Notes under the pieces: model-generated
Told to the model about the DNA's origin: nothing
What the model saw: only the letters and a program-made list of their open reading frames with translations
Database searches by the model: none
Assembly: GCF_001442535.1 (NCBI RefSeq)
Contig: NZ_CP013141.1
Span: forward strand, 5,059,009 to 5,101,330
Source: Lysobacter antibioticus
GTDB taxonomy: Bacteria; Pseudomonadota; Gammaproteobacteria; Xanthomonadales; Xanthomonadaceae
DNA: 42,322 nucleotides
Reading direction: 5' to 3'
In this document: in pieces, positions 41,185-42,322 of the stretch
Position numbering within the stretch: the first letter of the stretch is position 1
Layout: each line of letters opens with the position of its first letter
Made by a program: the position numbers and the translations under genes

Positions 41185-42322
41185 ATGCCCCCCAGCGACC
41201 CCGATCACGTCCTCACGCCAAGCCAGCTCAATACGCTGGCGCGCAACCTGCTCGAGGACACCTTCCCGGTGATCTGGGTCGAAGGCGAACTCGGCAACCT
41301 GTCGCGGCCGTCGTCCGGGCATCTGTACATGACCCTGAAGGACGCGCGCGCCCAGGTCCGTTGCGCGATGTTCAAGCCCAAGAGCAGCTGGCTGAAGTTC
41401 GTCCCGCGCGAAGGCCTGCGGGTGTTGGCGCGCGGCCGGCTGACCCTATACGAAGCCCGCGGCGACTACCAGCTCGTGCTCGACCATATGGAAGAGGCCG
41501 GCGAAGGCGCGTTGCGGCGCGCGTTCGAGGAACTCAAGGCGCGGCTCAGCGCCGAAGGCCTGTTCGACGCCGAACGCAAGCGCGAGCTGCCCCGCTTCCC
41601 CTCGCGCATCGCGGTGATTACCTCACCGAGCGGCGCCGCGGTCCGCGACGTGCTCAGCGTGTTGGCCCGGCGCTTCCCGCTGGTCGAGGCCGAGGTGTTG
41701 CCGGTACCGGTGCAAGGCGATGCCGCCGCGGCGCAGATCGTCGCCATGCTGCAACGCGCCCAGGCCTCGCAACGCTACGACGTCATCGTGTTGGCCCGCG
41801 GCGGCGGCTCGCTGGAGGACCTGTGGGCCTTCAACGACGAACGCCTGGCGCGCGCGATCGCCGCCTCCGAGGTGCCGGTGGTCTCGGCGATCGGCCACGA
41901 GACCGATTTCAGCCTCGCCGATTTCGCCGCCGACGTGCGCGCACCGACGCCTTCGGTCGCCGCCGAGCTGCTGGTGCCGCAACGCGAAGACCTGCTGCAC
42001 CGCCTGCGCGTGCTGGAGGCCCGCCTGCGCAACCTGCAACTGCAGCGCCTGCGCCAGGCCATGCAACGCGCCGACCGCGCCGGCTTGCGCTTGAACGCCT
42101 TGCGTCCACAGGCACGACTGGCGACCTTGCGCGTCCGTCAACAGGACGCGCTGCGCCGTCTCGAACAGGCCTGGCGCCGCCAGCTCGAACGCGAACGCGC
42201 GCGCCTGCGCCACGCCGACGCCGTGCTGCGCGCGCACCAACCGCAGCGCCGCATCGCCCGCTTGCGCGAACGCCTGAGCGCCCTCGCCCACCGCCCGCAG
42301 GCGGCGATCGCCCGGCGCCTGC
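41185..42322 (+). CDS. xseA: Exodeoxyribonuclease VII large subunit, C-terminus beyond the window
   Basis: The gene starts at ATG 41185 and is open to the window end (379 codons). It encodes the catalytic subunit of exonuclease VII, which degrades single-stranded DNA to oligonucleotides together with several XseB subunits. Residues about 7-105 are the N-terminal OB-fold ([38 protein letters not shown]). Residues from about 120 hold the nuclease core: [31 protein letters not shown] and [20 protein letters not shown] with PTPSVAAEL. After about 275 a long Arg/Leu/Gln-rich coiled coil begins, as in the family. The last part is missing only because the window stops. Confidence 0.95.
   Translation, partial: MPPSDPDHVLTPSQLNTLARNLLEDTFPVIWVEGELGNLSRPSSGHLYMTLKDARAQVRCAMFKPKSSWLKFVPREGLRVLARGRLTLYEARGDYQLVLDHMEEAGEGALRRAFEELKARLSAEGLFDAERKRELPRFPSRIAVITSPSGAAVRDVLSVLARRFPLVEAEVLPVPVQGDAAAAQIVAMLQRAQASQRYDVIVLARGGGSLEDLWAFNDERLARAIAASEVPVVSAIGHETDFSLADFAADVRAPTPSVAAELLVPQREDLLHRLRVLEARLRNLQLQRLRQAMQRADRAGLRLNALRPQARLATLRVRQQDALRRLEQAWRRQLERERARLRHADAVLRAHQPQRRIARLRERLSALAHRPQAAIARRL

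Overview
The window is GC-rich chromosomal DNA that looks like a Lysobacter-type gammaproteobacterium (Lysobacteraceae/Xanthomonadaceae). The grounds are the strongly G/C-ending codons, a housekeeping set typical of that group (pyrD, murB, ispG, xseA, an ALDH7-type dehydrogenase) and a large outlay on secreted hydrolases and surface proteins. No database search was possible, so genus and strain are inferences.

Layout. (1) 1-631, minus: 5'-complete but truncated gene for a glycine-rich exported protein. (2) 1252-11638: tRNA-Arg(CCT), ALDH7 dehydrogenase, three small proteins, pyrD, murB and an EamA exporter in a tight group, then a secreted pectinacetylesterase-family hydrolase with a helical partner, a GAF-GGDEF diguanylate cyclase (minus) and a small acidic protein. 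(3) 11.7-22.1 kb, minus: a polymorphic-toxin island, visibly poorer in G+C than its flanks, above all at 11.7-15.7 kb. A very long Sec-exported RHS/YD-repeat protein is followed, 14 bp on, by a separate Sec-exported RHS core plus a C-terminal domain with an HExxH motif. Then come four OmpA-like exported proteins, at least three of them apparent lipoproteins, an NTR/TIMP-like secreted protein, a DUF416 protein and at least two gene remnants. (4) 22.1-38.1 kb, minus: four paralogous secreted subtilisin-family (S8) proteases of about 1,100 residues, each with an I9-like propeptide and an inserted PA domain. A YadA-like trimeric autotransporter gene sits between the second and third. Most of these genes are followed by their own hairpin or terminator, so they are probably single transcription units. 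(5) 38.9-42.3 kb: PAP2 phosphatase and ispG (overlapping, minus), then divergent xseA (plus), cut by the window end.

Most notable. The RHS chain is divided at a precise place. The long protein stops just after the point where a normal RHS chain continues into its core, carries five Cys-containing Fn3-like modules there, and the next gene restarts with a new signal peptide and supplies the missing core plus a candidate metallopeptidase tip. Its neighbours are exported OmpA-fold proteins with a shared two-cysteine loop, which are reasonable candidates for periplasmic immunity or anchoring proteins. Two lesions stand out: a one-base deletion in the long RHS gene near 17363, and a 9-bp tandem repeat in one OmpA-like gene that places three in-frame stops inside its signal peptide.
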